In this document: positions 33,049 through 42,070 of the stretch, piece after piece
How positions within the stretch are numbered: position 1 is the stretch's first letter
Layout of the letters: the number at the start of each line of letters is the position of its first letter
Origin: an uncultured Bacteroidales bacterium
Lineage (GTDB): Bacteria; Bacteroidota; Bacteroidia; Bacteroidales; WCHB1-69
Direction of reading: 5' to 3'
DNA: 64,000 nt
Assembly (NCBI GenBank): GCA_900315705.1
Contig: ONAB01000001.1
Coordinates: forward strand, 62,001 to 126,000
Notes under the pieces: generated by a model
Databases searched by the model: none
What the model was told of the DNA's origin: nothing
What the model saw: the letters and a program-made list of their open reading frames with translations, nothing else
Program-made: the position numbers and the translations under genes

Positions 33049-34550
33049 CGCCTTCCCAACCAGCGGAATCCCCTTGTGTCGGGCTCGGGATAATACTCGT
33101 AGGCTCCGATGTCGGGGATGCCGTTGCGTGTCCTTCCCAATAGGTCGGTGGTGATGCCTAACCCGCTCATACCGTTGTCAATAGCGGGCGAGTCCTCCTG
33201 CAAGTTATAGTTTTGACTGTAGTCGCTGACAAATTTGGGCGGCAGGTTGAAACAACTGATGAACATACTGCCCAAATTCTCTTTCTTCAAGATGCAGTTA
33301 TGGAAAGTGAAATCCACCTCCGCGCCATTTGCCCTTGAGATGGCGAACTCGTCCCCGTCATCGGAGCGGTTGCCGTAGATGATGGAGTTGTTGCATTCCA
33401 GATTCGCATCGCCCATCATATAGACGGTCTCATACTCGCCGGCGGCGTTGATTTGCGTCACATCATAATAGTTGCTCAACAGCACGGCTGGCGTTTTGCG
33501 CGCCGAGGTGGTAAAATTGGCCACCGTGACGTGGTTCAACTTGTAGTCGCCCACGTGCATCGCGATGCTGTAGGTGCCGTTGTTGCTCACCTGGCAATTG
33601 TTCATCTCCAGGTTGGCGGCGTGGCAGAGCACCCCGTACAACTTGTTGTCCCGTATAATGGTGTTGTTGACGATAGTCTTGTTGCCTAGGAACTCTTGCA
33701 GGATGTCCGTCTCCAAGCCGATGGCGGCGTGGGAGATGATGGCGTTCTCGATGAGGTTGTCCTGGGTGCCCTCGTTGATGAGGATGCGGTCCCATTGGGC
33801 ATAGTCGGCGTCGAAGAACGACTCCAGATGGTCGCCACGGATGATGACGGGTTGGTCAACCGTGCCGTTGATGTGTATGTTGCCGTAACGATAGACCCAG
33901 ATGCCACCGCCGTGGATATAGACGCGCGTGCCGGGGTCGATGATCAGCTTGCCCAGCGAGTCCACCGCTGCCCATCCGTAGATGACCCACGGCTTGTCGT
34001 TGGTCCAGTGCACCTCCTCGTGCTCGTGTGCCACAATCTTGTAGGGCATCGAGCCGCCGTGGTCGGCCACAATAAAGTGGGCGTCTTGACCGAAGGCCAC
34101 CAACTGTACGGCCTGCCTGCGGTTTGTGTTGTAAAACAGCACAGAGTCGGTCACCAAATAGGGCGTGTTGTGGTCGGTGGGGTTGATGTTGACCTTGACG
34201 AAGACAAAGATGCTGTCGCGGCCCGGAATCTCCACTTCATCGAACTCCACCCCCGATTGGCCGTTCACGTTGATGCTGTAGTACGACTGCTGCGCCCCGG
34301 CCAGGCAGATGCGCAACTTCACAGGCTGTTTTCCGGGATTCTTCACGGTGAAATTGCGTGTCACCGAAGTGATGGTGGTGAACACGGTGTCGAACATCAG
34401 CGTGTCGGTGGAGAACTCCAACTTCACGTCATCGCCATAGCCGCGATGGCAACCCTGGAACAGAGAGCCGCCGCACACGATGAGCAGTATCAATATGCCG
34501 TAAAAAAACGGGAGTGTCTTGAGAAATAGGGTATGGGTCTTATTCGTCAT
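33045..34550 (-). CDS. Right-handed parallel beta-helix lipoprotein
   Basis: A 501-residue exported protein. The N-terminal hydrophobic segment ends in GGSLFQGC, a plausible lipobox with C34. An N-terminal Ig-like region (LEFSTDTLMFDTVFTTI, FTVKNPGKQPVKLRI) is followed by beta-helix rungs from about residue 205: IIDPGTRVYIHGG, GNIHINGTVDQPVIIRG, NLIENAIISHAAIGLE, NNTIIRDNKLYGV. It ends with the DIGAYEYYP motif typical of such proteins. A polysaccharide-binding or lyase role is possible, but no catalytic residues could be assigned. It overlaps truA by 11 bases. Confidence 0.82.
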   Translation of the reverse strand: MTNKTHTLFLKTLPFFYGILILLIVCGGSLFQGCHRGYGDDVKLEFSTDTLMFDTVFTTITSVTRNFTVKNPGKQPVKLRICLAGAQQSYYSINVNGQSGVEFDEVEIPGRDSIFVFVKVNINPTDHNTPYLVTDSVLFYNTNRRQAVQLVAFGQDAHFIVADHGGSMPYKIVAHEHEEVHWTNDKPWVIYGWAAVDSLGKLIIDPGTRVYIHGGGIWVYRYGNIHINGTVDQPVIIRGDHLESFFDADYAQWDRILINEGTQDNLIENAIISHAAIGLETDILQEFLGNKTIVNNTIIRDNKLYGVLCHAANLEMNNCQVSNNGTYSIAMHVGDYKLNHVTVANFTTSARKTPAVLLSNYYDVTQINAAGEYETVYMMGDANLECNNSIIYGNRSDDGDEFAISRANGAEVDFTFHNCILKKENLGSMFISCFNLPPKFVSDYSQNYNLQEDSPAIDNGMSGLGITTDLLGRTRNGIPDIGAYEYYPEPDTRGFRWLGRR

Positions 34551-35310
34551 TATCTTCTATGATTTCAGGCCAGTTATAACGTACATTTGTCAGAAAAAGT
34601 GCACCTGCCGGGACAGAGATGCCGGCTTTGCATCTATCTTTTTGATTGATAATATTTTGAAAATCACTTACACTGAGTTTCCCGAACCCTACGTCCAACA
34701 GGGTGCCCACGATGGCGCGCACCATATTGCGCAGAAAACGGTTGGCAGTGATGGTGAATACCAAATCATCACCCTCCAAAACCCATTGGGCGTGTGTTAC
34801 GTGGCAGATGAAGTTGTTGACTTGGGTGTGTACCTTGGAGAAACTCGTGAAATCCTCGTTTTCAAGCAACAATGCGGCCGCTTCGTTCATCCGCTCGATG
34901 TCGGGTGTGCGGAAACTGAAGTAGCGTTGTGGGAAGGTGAAGGGATTTTTCCGGATGGAGACAAAATACTGGTAGGTGCGCTCCACGGCGTCGAAACGGG
35001 CGTGGGCGCGGGGCTTCACGGGAAAGATGTTGAAGATGACGATTTCCTTGGGCAGAAAGCTGTTGAGCTGGTCGCGGAGCCGTTTCAGCCCCTCGGTGTC
35101 AAGGGTCTCCTCCAGTTCGAAATGGGCGTAGTAGTCGGCAGCGTGCACTCCCGTGTCGGTGCGCCCGCAACCGGTCACCGCGATGTGCTCCTGATGCAGC
35201 AACAATGACAGGCTCCGCTCCAGCACCTCCTGCACGGAGGGATGGTCGGGCTGAACCTGCCAGCCGAAAAAGGGCGCTCCATTGTATGCCAAATGCAGGA
35301 AATACCGCAT
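34540..35310 (-). CDS. truA: tRNA pseudouridine(38-40) synthase
   Basis: TruA converts U38-U40 in the tRNA anticodon arm to pseudouridine. The 256-residue protein starts MRYFLHLAYNGAPFFGWQ, has the catalytic D52 in GCGRTDTGVHA, then RFDAVERTYQYF and the RFLRNMVRAIVGTLLDVG block near the C-terminus. Normal length, all motifs intact. It lies between a DUF4919 gene (9 bases upstream) and the beta-helix gene (overlapping), so the three form a minus-strand operon. Confidence 0.96.
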   Translation of the reverse strand: MRYFLHLAYNGAPFFGWQVQPDHPSVQEVLERSLSLLLHQEHIAVTGCGRTDTGVHAADYYAHFELEETLDTEGLKRLRDQLNSFLPKEIVIFNIFPVKPRAHARFDAVERTYQYFVSIRKNPFTFPQRYFSFRTPDIERMNEAAALLLENEDFTSFSKVHTQVNNFICHVTHAQWVLEGDDLVFTITANRFLRNMVRAIVGTLLDVGFGKLSVSDFQNIINQKDRCKAGISVPAGALFLTNVRYNWPEIIEDNDE

Positions 35311-35319
35311 AAAAGTCGC

Positions 35320-35982
35320 TTATTTAATGGAGAATGATTTGAGATTGAAATAGAGTTTTTCTATTTTGTAATCGTTCTCGTCAACCTCCATCACGTCATA
35401 GCGCTCATTATTGATGACCTGGAGACTCTGTCCGCCGGGTGTCAGGTCGAACAAAGAGAGCAGGAAATATTCGTGTTCCACTTCGTTGACATAGAAGGCA
35501 GAGGAGGGCTCTTTGCCGTTGCCCGACTCGATGATGGCGATGGCGAAGTTACGCTGCATCCAGGAACACTTGGTGGCCAATTCCGTGCTGTCCAGCTGGT
35601 CGCAGCAATATAATATGGTGCGGAAAGCGCTGACTTTGAATGGGTTTTTCTTCAAAACCTCTTGTGCCATCGCGATGAGCTCGCGGCAATCGTCATCGCT
35701 CACCGAAGGCAGTTCCCGCAGGTGCTTCCTCAACTCCAGGTCCGACATATCGTAGGGGTCGTACTCCTTCTGAAACACATAGCCGTAGTAGAGATAGTGG
35801 CTCTCTTTGGTGGTGAAGGTGGTGTCGCCGGCATAGTACCGTTCCAGCAGTTTGGGGTAGTAAAACTCCGATTTCGGATTGGAGATTGCCTTCTTGATGG
35901 CGTTGTAGTCGGGTCGGGTGAACTGGCCGTGGCACAGCATCACTCCCATACAACAGATTAATATAAGCAGCAGTTTTTTCAT
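35320..35982 (-). CDS. DUF4919 family secreted protein
   Basis: A 220-residue protein with a signal peptide (MKKLLLILICCMGVMLCHGQ). The body, starting RPDYNAIKKAISNPKSEFYYPKLLERY and containing KESHYLYYGYVFQKEYDPY, matches DUF4919, a Bacteroidota family without known function. The start at 35982 is chosen for its signal peptide and because a promoter box at 36055-36062 precludes the longer frame. It is the first gene of the truA operon. Confidence 0.85.
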   Translation of the reverse strand: MKKLLLILICCMGVMLCHGQFTRPDYNAIKKAISNPKSEFYYPKLLERYYAGDTTFTTKESHYLYYGYVFQKEYDPYDMSDLELRKHLRELPSVSDDDCRELIAMAQEVLKKNPFKVSAFRTILYCCDQLDSTELATKCSWMQRNFAIAIIESGNGKEPSSAFYVNEVEHEYFLLSLFDLTPGGQSLQVINNERYDVMEVDENDYKIEKLYFNLKSFSIK

Positions 35983-36054
35983 TTCGGTCTGTTTTTTATA
36001 GTTGTTATCAAGGACTTGGGCGTTGCCGTTCCAGTCTTTCTTGAAACAAGGGTG

Positions 36055-36062
36055 CAAAGATA
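36055..36062 (-). promoter_or_regulatory. Promoter -7 box of the DUF4919-truA operon
   Basis: TATCTTTG on the minus strand, 73 bases before the ATG, divergent from the ABC ATPase promoter. Confidence 0.65.
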
Positions 36063-36117
36063 GTTTTTTTTCTTTATGTGCCTCTTTTGGCCGATGCGTC
36101 CATTTGGAAAAAAGGTG

Positions 36118-36125
36118 TATTTTTG
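36118..36125 (+). promoter_or_regulatory. Promoter -7 box of the peptide ABC ATPase operon
   Basis: TATTTTTG, 16 bases before the ATG at 36134. CATTTGGAAA at 36101-36110 repeats the upstream element of the promoter at 30867. Confidence 0.65.
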
Positions 36126-36133
36126 CGCTCTCT

Positions 36134-37873
36134 ATGGAAAAACTGTTGGATATAATAGATTTGTCGCTGGAACTGAAGCGTGATGAGGAGTGGAATCCCA
36201 TCCTGCATCAGGTGAGTTTGCAGCTGTGCAAGGGGCAGACCTTGGGCATTGTGGGCGAGTCGGGCTCCGGCAAGTCGGTGACGGCCTTGTCGGTGATGCA
36301 GTTGCTGAACACCGACATTGCGCGCTATCCCCAGGGGCAAATCCTCTTCCACGAGGAGGGCAAGGAGCAGCCGACAGACATCCTGAAAGCCTCCGAGAAG
36401 CAAATGCAGCAGATTCGCGGTCGCCGTATCGCGATGATTTTCCAGGAGCCGATGACCTCGCTGAACCCTGTGCTGCGGTGTGGCGACCAGATTATGGAAC
36501 AACTCCAGCTGCACACGGCAATGACCAAGGAGCAGGCCAAGGCCCACATCCTCGACCTTTTCCGTGAGGTGATGCTGCCCCGTCCCGAGCAAATCTACAC
36601 TTCCTATCCGCACGAGCTGTCGGGCGGACAGAAGCAACGTGTGATGATCGCAATGGCAATGAGCTGCCAGCCCGACCTGCTGATTGCCGACGAGCCGACC
36701 ACCGCCCTTGACGTCACTGTCCAGAAGGGTATCCTTGAGCTGATTCGCAAACTGCAGCGCAAGCACGGGATGAGCGTGCTTTTCATCACCCACGACCTTG
36801 GCGTGGTGGCCGAAATCGCCGACCAGGTGATTGTTCTCTTCAAAGGACAGGTGGTGGAGCACGGCAATATCCGTGATATTTTCCTCCATCCGCAACACCC
36901 CTACACACAGGGACTGCTGGCGTGCCGCCCCTCGCTGGATGTGCGGCTGCGACAGTTGCCCACGGTGGACGATTTCATCCAGCAACGGCAAAAAGGCGTT
37001 GAGCAAGCCGTGGAAAATCTTTGTGTCTCTCCCGACGAGCGGCGCGCTTTCCACCAGCAGCTTTATGCCGAAAAGCCCCTCATCGAGTTGCGCCATATTA
37101 GCAAACAGTACCCCGTCAGGAAACACAAATTGTTTGAAAAACGACAATATGTGAATGCCCTTCAGGATGTCAGTCTTGAGGTGTATGAAGGCGAGACCTT
37201 GGGTTTGGTGGGCGAGTCGGGTTGCGGCAAGACCACCTTAGGCCGCTCGATGATTCGGCTGATAGAACCCACTGCCGGAGCTGTGTTGTACAGAGGTGTC
37301 AACCTGATGGATCTTTCCCAGAAAGAGATGCGCAAGATGCGCAAGGATCTCCAGATTATCCTGCAAGACCCATACTCCTCGCTCAATCAGCGGCTTACGG
37401 TGGGTGATGCCCTGATGGAACCGATGCGCGTCCATAACATCGGGCAGAACGATGCCGAGCGCAAGCGGAAAGCCATCGCCCTGTTGGAGCGCGTCAATCT
37501 TGGTGAGGAGCATTTCTACCGCTATCCGCACGAGTTCTCCGGAGGTCAGCGCCAGCGCATCTCCATCGCCCGCGCCCTGGCCGTCAACCCGCGCTTCATC
37601 ATCTGCGACGAGTCGGTCTCCGCCCTCGACGTTTCCGTGCAGGCCCAGGTGCTCAACCTGCTCAACGAACTCAAACAAGAGTATCATTTCACCTATATTT
37701 TCATCTCCCACGACCTTTCCGTGGTGAAGTTTATGTCGGACCGCATCGTGGTGATGCAGTCGGGCCGCATTGTGGAGCAGGGCGATGCCGACGAGCTTTG
37801 CGCCCACCCGCAAACCGAATATACCCGCACTCTTCTCGAGGCCATTCCCAGAGGTTTGGTTTCGGAGGTGTAA
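36134..37873 (+). CDS. Fused two-domain peptide ABC transporter ATPase (DppD-DppF/YejF type)
   Basis: A 579-residue protein with two complete ATPase domains. Domain 1: Walker A GESGSGKS, signature [15 protein letters not shown], Walker [10 protein letters not shown]. Domain 2, from about residue 315: [23 protein letters not shown] and [12 protein letters not shown]. Each has the C-terminal oligopeptide-ABC extension with [11 protein letters not shown] and [11 protein letters not shown]. It would energise uptake of di- or oligopeptides. The permeases and binding protein are not in the window. The following two genes overlap or follow closely, suggesting one operon. Domain 2 has ESVSALD in place of EPVSALD. 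Confidence 0.93.
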   Translation: MEKLLDIIDLSLELKRDEEWNPILHQVSLQLCKGQTLGIVGESGSGKSVTALSVMQLLNTDIARYPQGQILFHEEGKEQPTDILKASEKQMQQIRGRRIAMIFQEPMTSLNPVLRCGDQIMEQLQLHTAMTKEQAKAHILDLFREVMLPRPEQIYTSYPHELSGGQKQRVMIAMAMSCQPDLLIADEPTTALDVTVQKGILELIRKLQRKHGMSVLFITHDLGVVAEIADQVIVLFKGQVVEHGNIRDIFLHPQHPYTQGLLACRPSLDVRLRQLPTVDDFIQQRQKGVEQAVENLCVSPDERRAFHQQLYAEKPLIELRHISKQYPVRKHKLFEKRQYVNALQDVSLEVYEGETLGLVGESGCGKTTLGRSMIRLIEPTAGAVLYRGVNLMDLSQKEMRKMRKDLQIILQDPYSSLNQRLTVGDALMEPMRVHNIGQNDAERKRKAIALLERVNLGEEHFYRYPHEFSGGQRQRISIARALAVNPRFIICDESVSALDVSVQAQVLNLLNELKQEYHFTYIFISHDLSVVKFMSDRIVVMQSGRIVEQGDADELCAHPQTEYTRTLLEAIPRGLVSEV

Positions 37874-37908
37874 GTCCCGTCATTGTTCATCTATACAATA
37901 TTATATAT

Positions 37909-38832
37909 ATGTCTAAAACCGCAACCATTATAAAAACCATTATCCGCATTCTCATCGGATTGATGTTTATCGTGTCGGCTGTCCTGAAAATATTCTCCCT
38001 GGACACGTTTGAGATTTACATCTACAGTCTTGACTTTTTCGGCTTTGTGTTCTCGGGTTTCGTCGCCCGCTGTGTCATCGCCGCCGAGCTGCTGTTGGGC
38101 AGTTTCCTCATCGCCAAGATTCTGTACAAGCCCACTTGGTGGCTGACAATGGCGATGATGATCGTGTTCACCCTGTTTTTGGTCTATGTGGCCCTGTTCC
38201 GGAATGATGCCAACTGTCACTGTATGGGCGAACTGGTGGAACTCAACCCCGCGTGGTCGATTGTGAAGAACTTGGTTTTGATACTGTTGTTGCTGCTCAT
38301 CCGCAAGGAGGATGACTGGCATTTCCGCGGCAAAGTGGCCTTGGGAATCTCCCTGCTTGTGGCGTCCGTCGCGGTGCCCTTCGCCCTTTTCCCGATGGAC
38401 TCCTTCTACCAAATCTTCAGTCGCGAAGAGCAGAAAGTCGATATGGCCAAGTTCTCGCAGTTTATGCAGGATTCCACCGCACAGGCCCTCCAGCTCGATC
38501 GTGGCAACTATGTGATTGGCTATCTTGCTTCTGGCTGCAAGTACTGCAAGATCAGTGCCTCTAAAATCCACACTATTTTCCAGAATAATCAGCTGGATTC
38601 CACAAGGCTGGTGTTTATGATTTGGGGCTCGGAGAAATCTGTGCGGAGTTTCCAGGAAGAGACGGAGACGCAAGGCTATCGGTATGAATCCATCAACCCT
38701 GTGGAGGCGCTTAACATCGTCTTCGGCCAGTTCCCGACGTATGTGTATGTCCATAACGGCCAGGTGGAGCGTGTGGCCAATTTGCGCGGGCTGGAAGAGC
38801 GCTATACGGTGGATTTCTTAAGCCAAAAGTGA
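37909..38832 (+). CDS. MauE/DoxX-like membrane protein with thioredoxin-like domain
   Basis: A 307-residue protein. Four N-terminal membrane segments (about residues 7-27, 44-66, 73-93 and 115-133) with NCHCMGE in a loop resemble MauE/DoxX redox-associated proteins, which often carry a CGC-type motif there. A fifth segment (about 143-160) leads to a periplasmic domain with ASGCKYCK, a CxxC pair in thioredoxin-like context, and FPTYVYVHNGQVERV. It may handle disulfides or heme/thiol redox in the envelope. The downstream TetR gene overlaps it by 4 bases. Confidence 0.75.
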   Translation: MSKTATIIKTIIRILIGLMFIVSAVLKIFSLDTFEIYIYSLDFFGFVFSGFVARCVIAAELLLGSFLIAKILYKPTWWLTMAMMIVFTLFLVYVALFRNDANCHCMGELVELNPAWSIVKNLVLILLLLLIRKEDDWHFRGKVALGISLLVASVAVPFALFPMDSFYQIFSREEQKVDMAKFSQFMQDSTAQALQLDRGNYVIGYLASGCKYCKISASKIHTIFQNNQLDSTRLVFMIWGSEKSVRSFQEETETQGYRYESINPVEALNIVFGQFPTYVYVHNGQVERVANLRGLEERYTVDFLSQK

Positions 38833-39407
38833 TGAAAAAGGGCATCGACATATCCCGTAAGGAACAGAAAACGGTGGATTTGTATCTGTTCTATAAGGAT
38901 AACGGCTTCAATCATACCATTGACGAGATTGCCTCCGCGATGAAGATTGGCCGGAAAACGTTCTACAACCGTTATGTCAACAAGGAAACCTCCGTGTCAA
39001 CAACCTTGCAATATTGCCACGCCCAGTTTGTGGATTATTTCAACGAGCAGCTCTTGCAATGTAACCATTCTGTGGAAGAGGTGGTGCTGTTGATGTGGGA
39101 GTTCAGGCAGTTTGCCCAAGAAAATCGTGTTTTCTTCCAATATGATTGGGATAATGGCCTCTTTTTTACCGATGAAACCCCTTTCAGAAGTCTTTTGGTG
39201 AGCATTATTCGCAAAGGACTTCGTAGTTATCATATCCGGGAGGACATTGATGCCACGGCCTATGCCAATTTCTTCTATGCCAATTTGTCTTTGTATGTGC
39301 TTTCCGGCCACACGCAATCTGTGATTTTGCGTTATGTGCTGATGCCGCTGCTCAACGAGCGCGGTATGGAGCTGCTGGACGAGCTGAATCTGGAGTCGTT
39401 TGCGTAG
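38829..39407 (+). CDS. TetR/AcrR family transcriptional regulator
   Basis: A 192-residue protein. The N-terminal helix-turn-helix (about residues 25-58) reads FNHTIDEIASAMKIGRKTFY-NRYVNKE, close to the TetR consensus TxxxIAxxAGVSxGTxYxYF, although KIGRKTFYNRY is a little divergent. The rest is an all-helical ligand-binding part. Its start overlaps the stop of the MauE-like gene (ATGA), so they are translationally coupled, and it may control this operon. Confidence 0.8.
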   Translation: MMKKGIDISRKEQKTVDLYLFYKDNGFNHTIDEIASAMKIGRKTFYNRYVNKETSVSTTLQYCHAQFVDYFNEQLLQCNHSVEEVVLLMWEFRQFAQENRVFFQYDWDNGLFFTDETPFRSLLVSIIRKGLRSYHIREDIDATAYANFFYANLSLYVLSGHTQSVILRYVLMPLLNERGMELLDELNLESFA

Positions 39408-39427
39408 CGGGGTGTGTCTTCCAGCAT

Positions 39428-41017
39428 CTATTTCATCACTTCGATGGCCTTGAGAATGGTCTTGTCGGTGGTGTTGATGACAGGGTAGAAGGCTTCGTTG
39501 CCGTAGAGGTTCCGGCCGATGAGTGCCTTGGTCCACTGTTTCAGTTCCTGACGGTCGCCGGCGGTCAATGCAGGGGCGTTGTGCTTGGTCAGCTTTTTGT
39601 AATAACCCAATATTTCCGTAATTTGGGCATCGCTGACGCTGTATTTGGTGATGAAATCCCGGGCGGTAGGATAACTCTTCTTCAGGCTCTCCTTTTGTTG
39701 GGTGACATAATGGAAGGAGTATTGGATGAGGGTCGCCGTGTTGGCGATTTCGTAGTAACCTTCAAGATTCTTAGTCTGTTCCAAAGGAACGAAGAAGTCG
39801 GGCATAATGCCGCCGCCGCCATAGACGGTGCGCCCGCCGATGGTTTTGTAGGCCTCCGACTTGTCGAGTTTGATGCTGTCTTCGGACTCCATCTCGCCGT
39901 TGGTGATACGTTTGTACAGTTCTTCGTAATAGGCGTCGGTGCCCTCCTTGTAATTGCGTTGGATGCAGCGGCCGCTGGGCGTGTGGTAGCGGGCGGTGGT
40001 AAGCCGTATGGTGCTCTTATCGTTGAGGTCGAACTGCCTTTGCACCAAACCCTTGCCGAAGGAACGGCGGCCCACTACATATCCGCGGTCATTGTCCTGC
40101 ACCGCGCCGGCCACAATCTCAGAGGCCGATGCGCTGAAGTCGTCGATGAGGATGGCGACCTTGCCGTTCTCGAAGTTGCCCTTGCGGGTGGCGTAATAGA
40201 CCTCGGGGCGCACGTTCAAGCCCTCCACAGAGACTATCTCCCGCTTGTTGGGCAGCAACTCGTCGCAAACTTGGATGGCAGCGTCGAGAAAGCCCCCGGC
40301 ATTGCCGCGCAAGTCCACCACCAATTGCTTCATACCCTGCTGCTTCAGTTTCAGTATGGCTCTGGAGAACTCCTCCGCCGTGGTGCTGCCGAACTCGTTG
40401 AGCTTGATGTAGCCGGTTTGCTTGTCAAACATATAGGCCACATCGACCGTGTAGGTGGGGATGACGTCACGCTTGACCTCGTAGGTGTAGGTCTCGTCAA
40501 AGCCTGGACGCAAAATTCCCAATTTGACACGAGTGCCCTTTTGGCCTCTCAACAACTTGAAAACCTTGTCGTTGGTGGCCCCGATGAGGGATTTTCCATC
40601 TACGGTGACAATGCGGTCGCCGGCACGGATGCCTGCCTTTTCGGAGGGCCCGCCCGAGATGGTGGAGATGACCATCACCGTGTCGTTCATTATGTTGAAC
40701 TGTATGCCCACCCCCTCAAACGAACCGCTTAACGACTCCATCATTGCCTTGTTCTCCTCCGGTGTAGAATAGGAGGAGTGCGGGTCCAGACTCTGCAGGA
40801 TGGCATTGATGGCGTTGTTGTAGATGGAATCCACGTCCACGGAATCCACATAGTATTTGTCAATGTAGTTCATCACCTCGTTGAGCTTGTAAAGTTGCGG
40901 GTTGGCGGGCGTGATTTTCTTCGAGGGTAAGAAGTTGATGGCCACCGAGATTCCAGCCAGGAAGGCGATGACTAAATATAGTATGGAGATGATGGTTTCG
41001 CGACGGTTGCCGTTCAT
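39428..41017 (-). CDS. S41 family C-terminal processing peptidase
   Basis: A 529-residue periplasmic protease with an N-terminal membrane anchor (residues 10-30). A PDZ domain covers about 88-180 (GSFEGVGIQFNIM, GPSEKAGIRAGDRIVTVDG), and the S41 catalytic core follows with VVDLRGNAGGFLDAA, then S297 in IDDFSASASEIVAG and K322 in SFGKGLVQ, the Ser-Lys dyad 25 residues apart as in Prc/CtpA. A ~100-residue C-terminal extension has no clear match. Last gene of a minus-strand series that begins at 49035. Confidence 0.93.
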   Translation of the reverse strand: MNGNRRETIISILYLVIAFLAGISVAINFLPSKKITPANPQLYKLNEVMNYIDKYYVDSVDVDSIYNNAINAILQSLDPHSSYSTPEENKAMMESLSGSFEGVGIQFNIMNDTVMVISTISGGPSEKAGIRAGDRIVTVDGKSLIGATNDKVFKLLRGQKGTRVKLGILRPGFDETYTYEVKRDVIPTYTVDVAYMFDKQTGYIKLNEFGSTTAEEFSRAILKLKQQGMKQLVVDLRGNAGGFLDAAIQVCDELLPNKREIVSVEGLNVRPEVYYATRKGNFENGKVAILIDDFSASASEIVAGAVQDNDRGYVVGRRSFGKGLVQRQFDLNDKSTIRLTTARYHTPSGRCIQRNYKEGTDAYYEELYKRITNGEMESEDSIKLDKSEAYKTIGGRTVYGGGGIMPDFFVPLEQTKNLEGYYEIANTATLIQYSFHYVTQQKESLKKSYPTARDFITKYSVSDAQITEILGYYKKLTKHNAPALTAGDRQELKQWTKALIGRNLYGNEAFYPVINTTDKTILKAIEVMK

Positions 41018-41029
41018 AACAGGGCGATT

Positions 41030-42055
41030 TTATGATTGTTGTTTCTTGATGGAATGAAGATGAAGGATTTGCAGGAATTCCTCAATGAACTCTTGGTATT
41101 GAATGTCTTGTCCGGGTTTTAAATAGCGTTTGCAAACTTGTTGCCACTGCTGGGGCTGCACCACGGGCAGGTTGTTTTCCTTTTTGATGCGGGCAATCTC
41201 ATCCACGATCTGGAAGCGCCTGGCCAACAATTCGCTGAGCTGCGTGTCCACATTTTCCAGAAGGGCGCGCTGCTTGATGAGCTCGCGGTTAGGGACGTTG
41301 TTCTTGAAGACCAACGATTCGATAATCTCTTCCCATTGGCGCGGAGTGACCTGTTGGTCGGCGTCGCTGAGTGCCTGGTCGGGTTGCGGGTGGCACTCCA
41401 GCATCAGGCCGTCGAAGCCGTACACGAGGGCAAGCTGCGCAATCTGCGGAATCCAGCGAGTGTGGCCGCAGAGATGCGACGGGTCGCACAGGATGGGCAG
41501 GTCCGGGTACTGCACCTTCAGGTCGATGGGGATGTTCCAGCAGGGTGCGTTGCGATAGACGTTCTCGTTGCTGTCGGCGAAGCCGCGATGGACGGCCATC
41601 ACCTGCTTCACGTTGGCTTTGAGAAAACGCTCCACATTGCCGGCCCAAAGCTTGACGTCGGGCACCATCGGGTTCTTCACGAGGATGGTGAAGGGCTTGC
41701 TTTTTACGGCATCCGCCAGCTGCTGCACCGCGATGGGATCAACCCCCGTGCGCGCCCCGATCCACAGGGTGTGGATGTCATAACGTTCGCATAACGCCAC
41801 CTGCTCGGGGGTCATCACCTCCGTGCAGACTGCGAATCCGCATTCGCGCTGCACCCGTGCCAGCCAGGGCAGGGCCTTCTCGCCCATACCGGCAAAACTG
41901 TCAGGATTGCTGCGGGGCTTCCACACTCCCGCACGGAAAAAGGCCAACTCCCAGTTGTGCACAAACACAATTTCGTGGAGCTGCCGGGCAGTCTCCAGCA
42001 ACTGTTGCTCGCTTTCGGCGGCACAAGGTCCAGCTATCAATAAGGGTTTCATCAC
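41030..42055 (-). CDS. Bifunctional DAHP synthase / chorismate mutase
   Basis: A 341-residue fusion. Residues 1 to ~255 are a KdsA-like (type I-beta) 3-deoxy-7-phosphoheptulonate synthase: LLIAGPCAAES, FRAGVWKPRSNP, WIGARTGVDP, LVKNPMVPD, CDPSHLCGHTRW and LMLECHPQPDQALSD with the metal ligands. Residues ~270-341 are an AroQ-type chorismate mutase (LLENVDTQLSELLARRFQIVDEIARIKKENN). It joins the first step of the shikimate pathway to a branch step to Phe/Tyr; such fusions are known in Bacteroidota, where the mutase domain serves as a feedback sensor. No other aromatic genes are adjacent. Confidence 0.94.
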   Translation of the reverse strand: MMKPLLIAGPCAAESEQQLLETARQLHEIVFVHNWELAFFRAGVWKPRSNPDSFAGMGEKALPWLARVQRECGFAVCTEVMTPEQVALCERYDIHTLWIGARTGVDPIAVQQLADAVKSKPFTILVKNPMVPDVKLWAGNVERFLKANVKQVMAVHRGFADSNENVYRNAPCWNIPIDLKVQYPDLPILCDPSHLCGHTRWIPQIAQLALVYGFDGLMLECHPQPDQALSDADQQVTPRQWEEIIESLVFKNNVPNRELIKQRALLENVDTQLSELLARRFQIVDEIARIKKENNLPVVQPQQWQQVCKRYLKPGQDIQYQEFIEEFLQILHLHSIKKQQS

Positions 42056-42070
42056 TTCTGCTTTTTTGCA

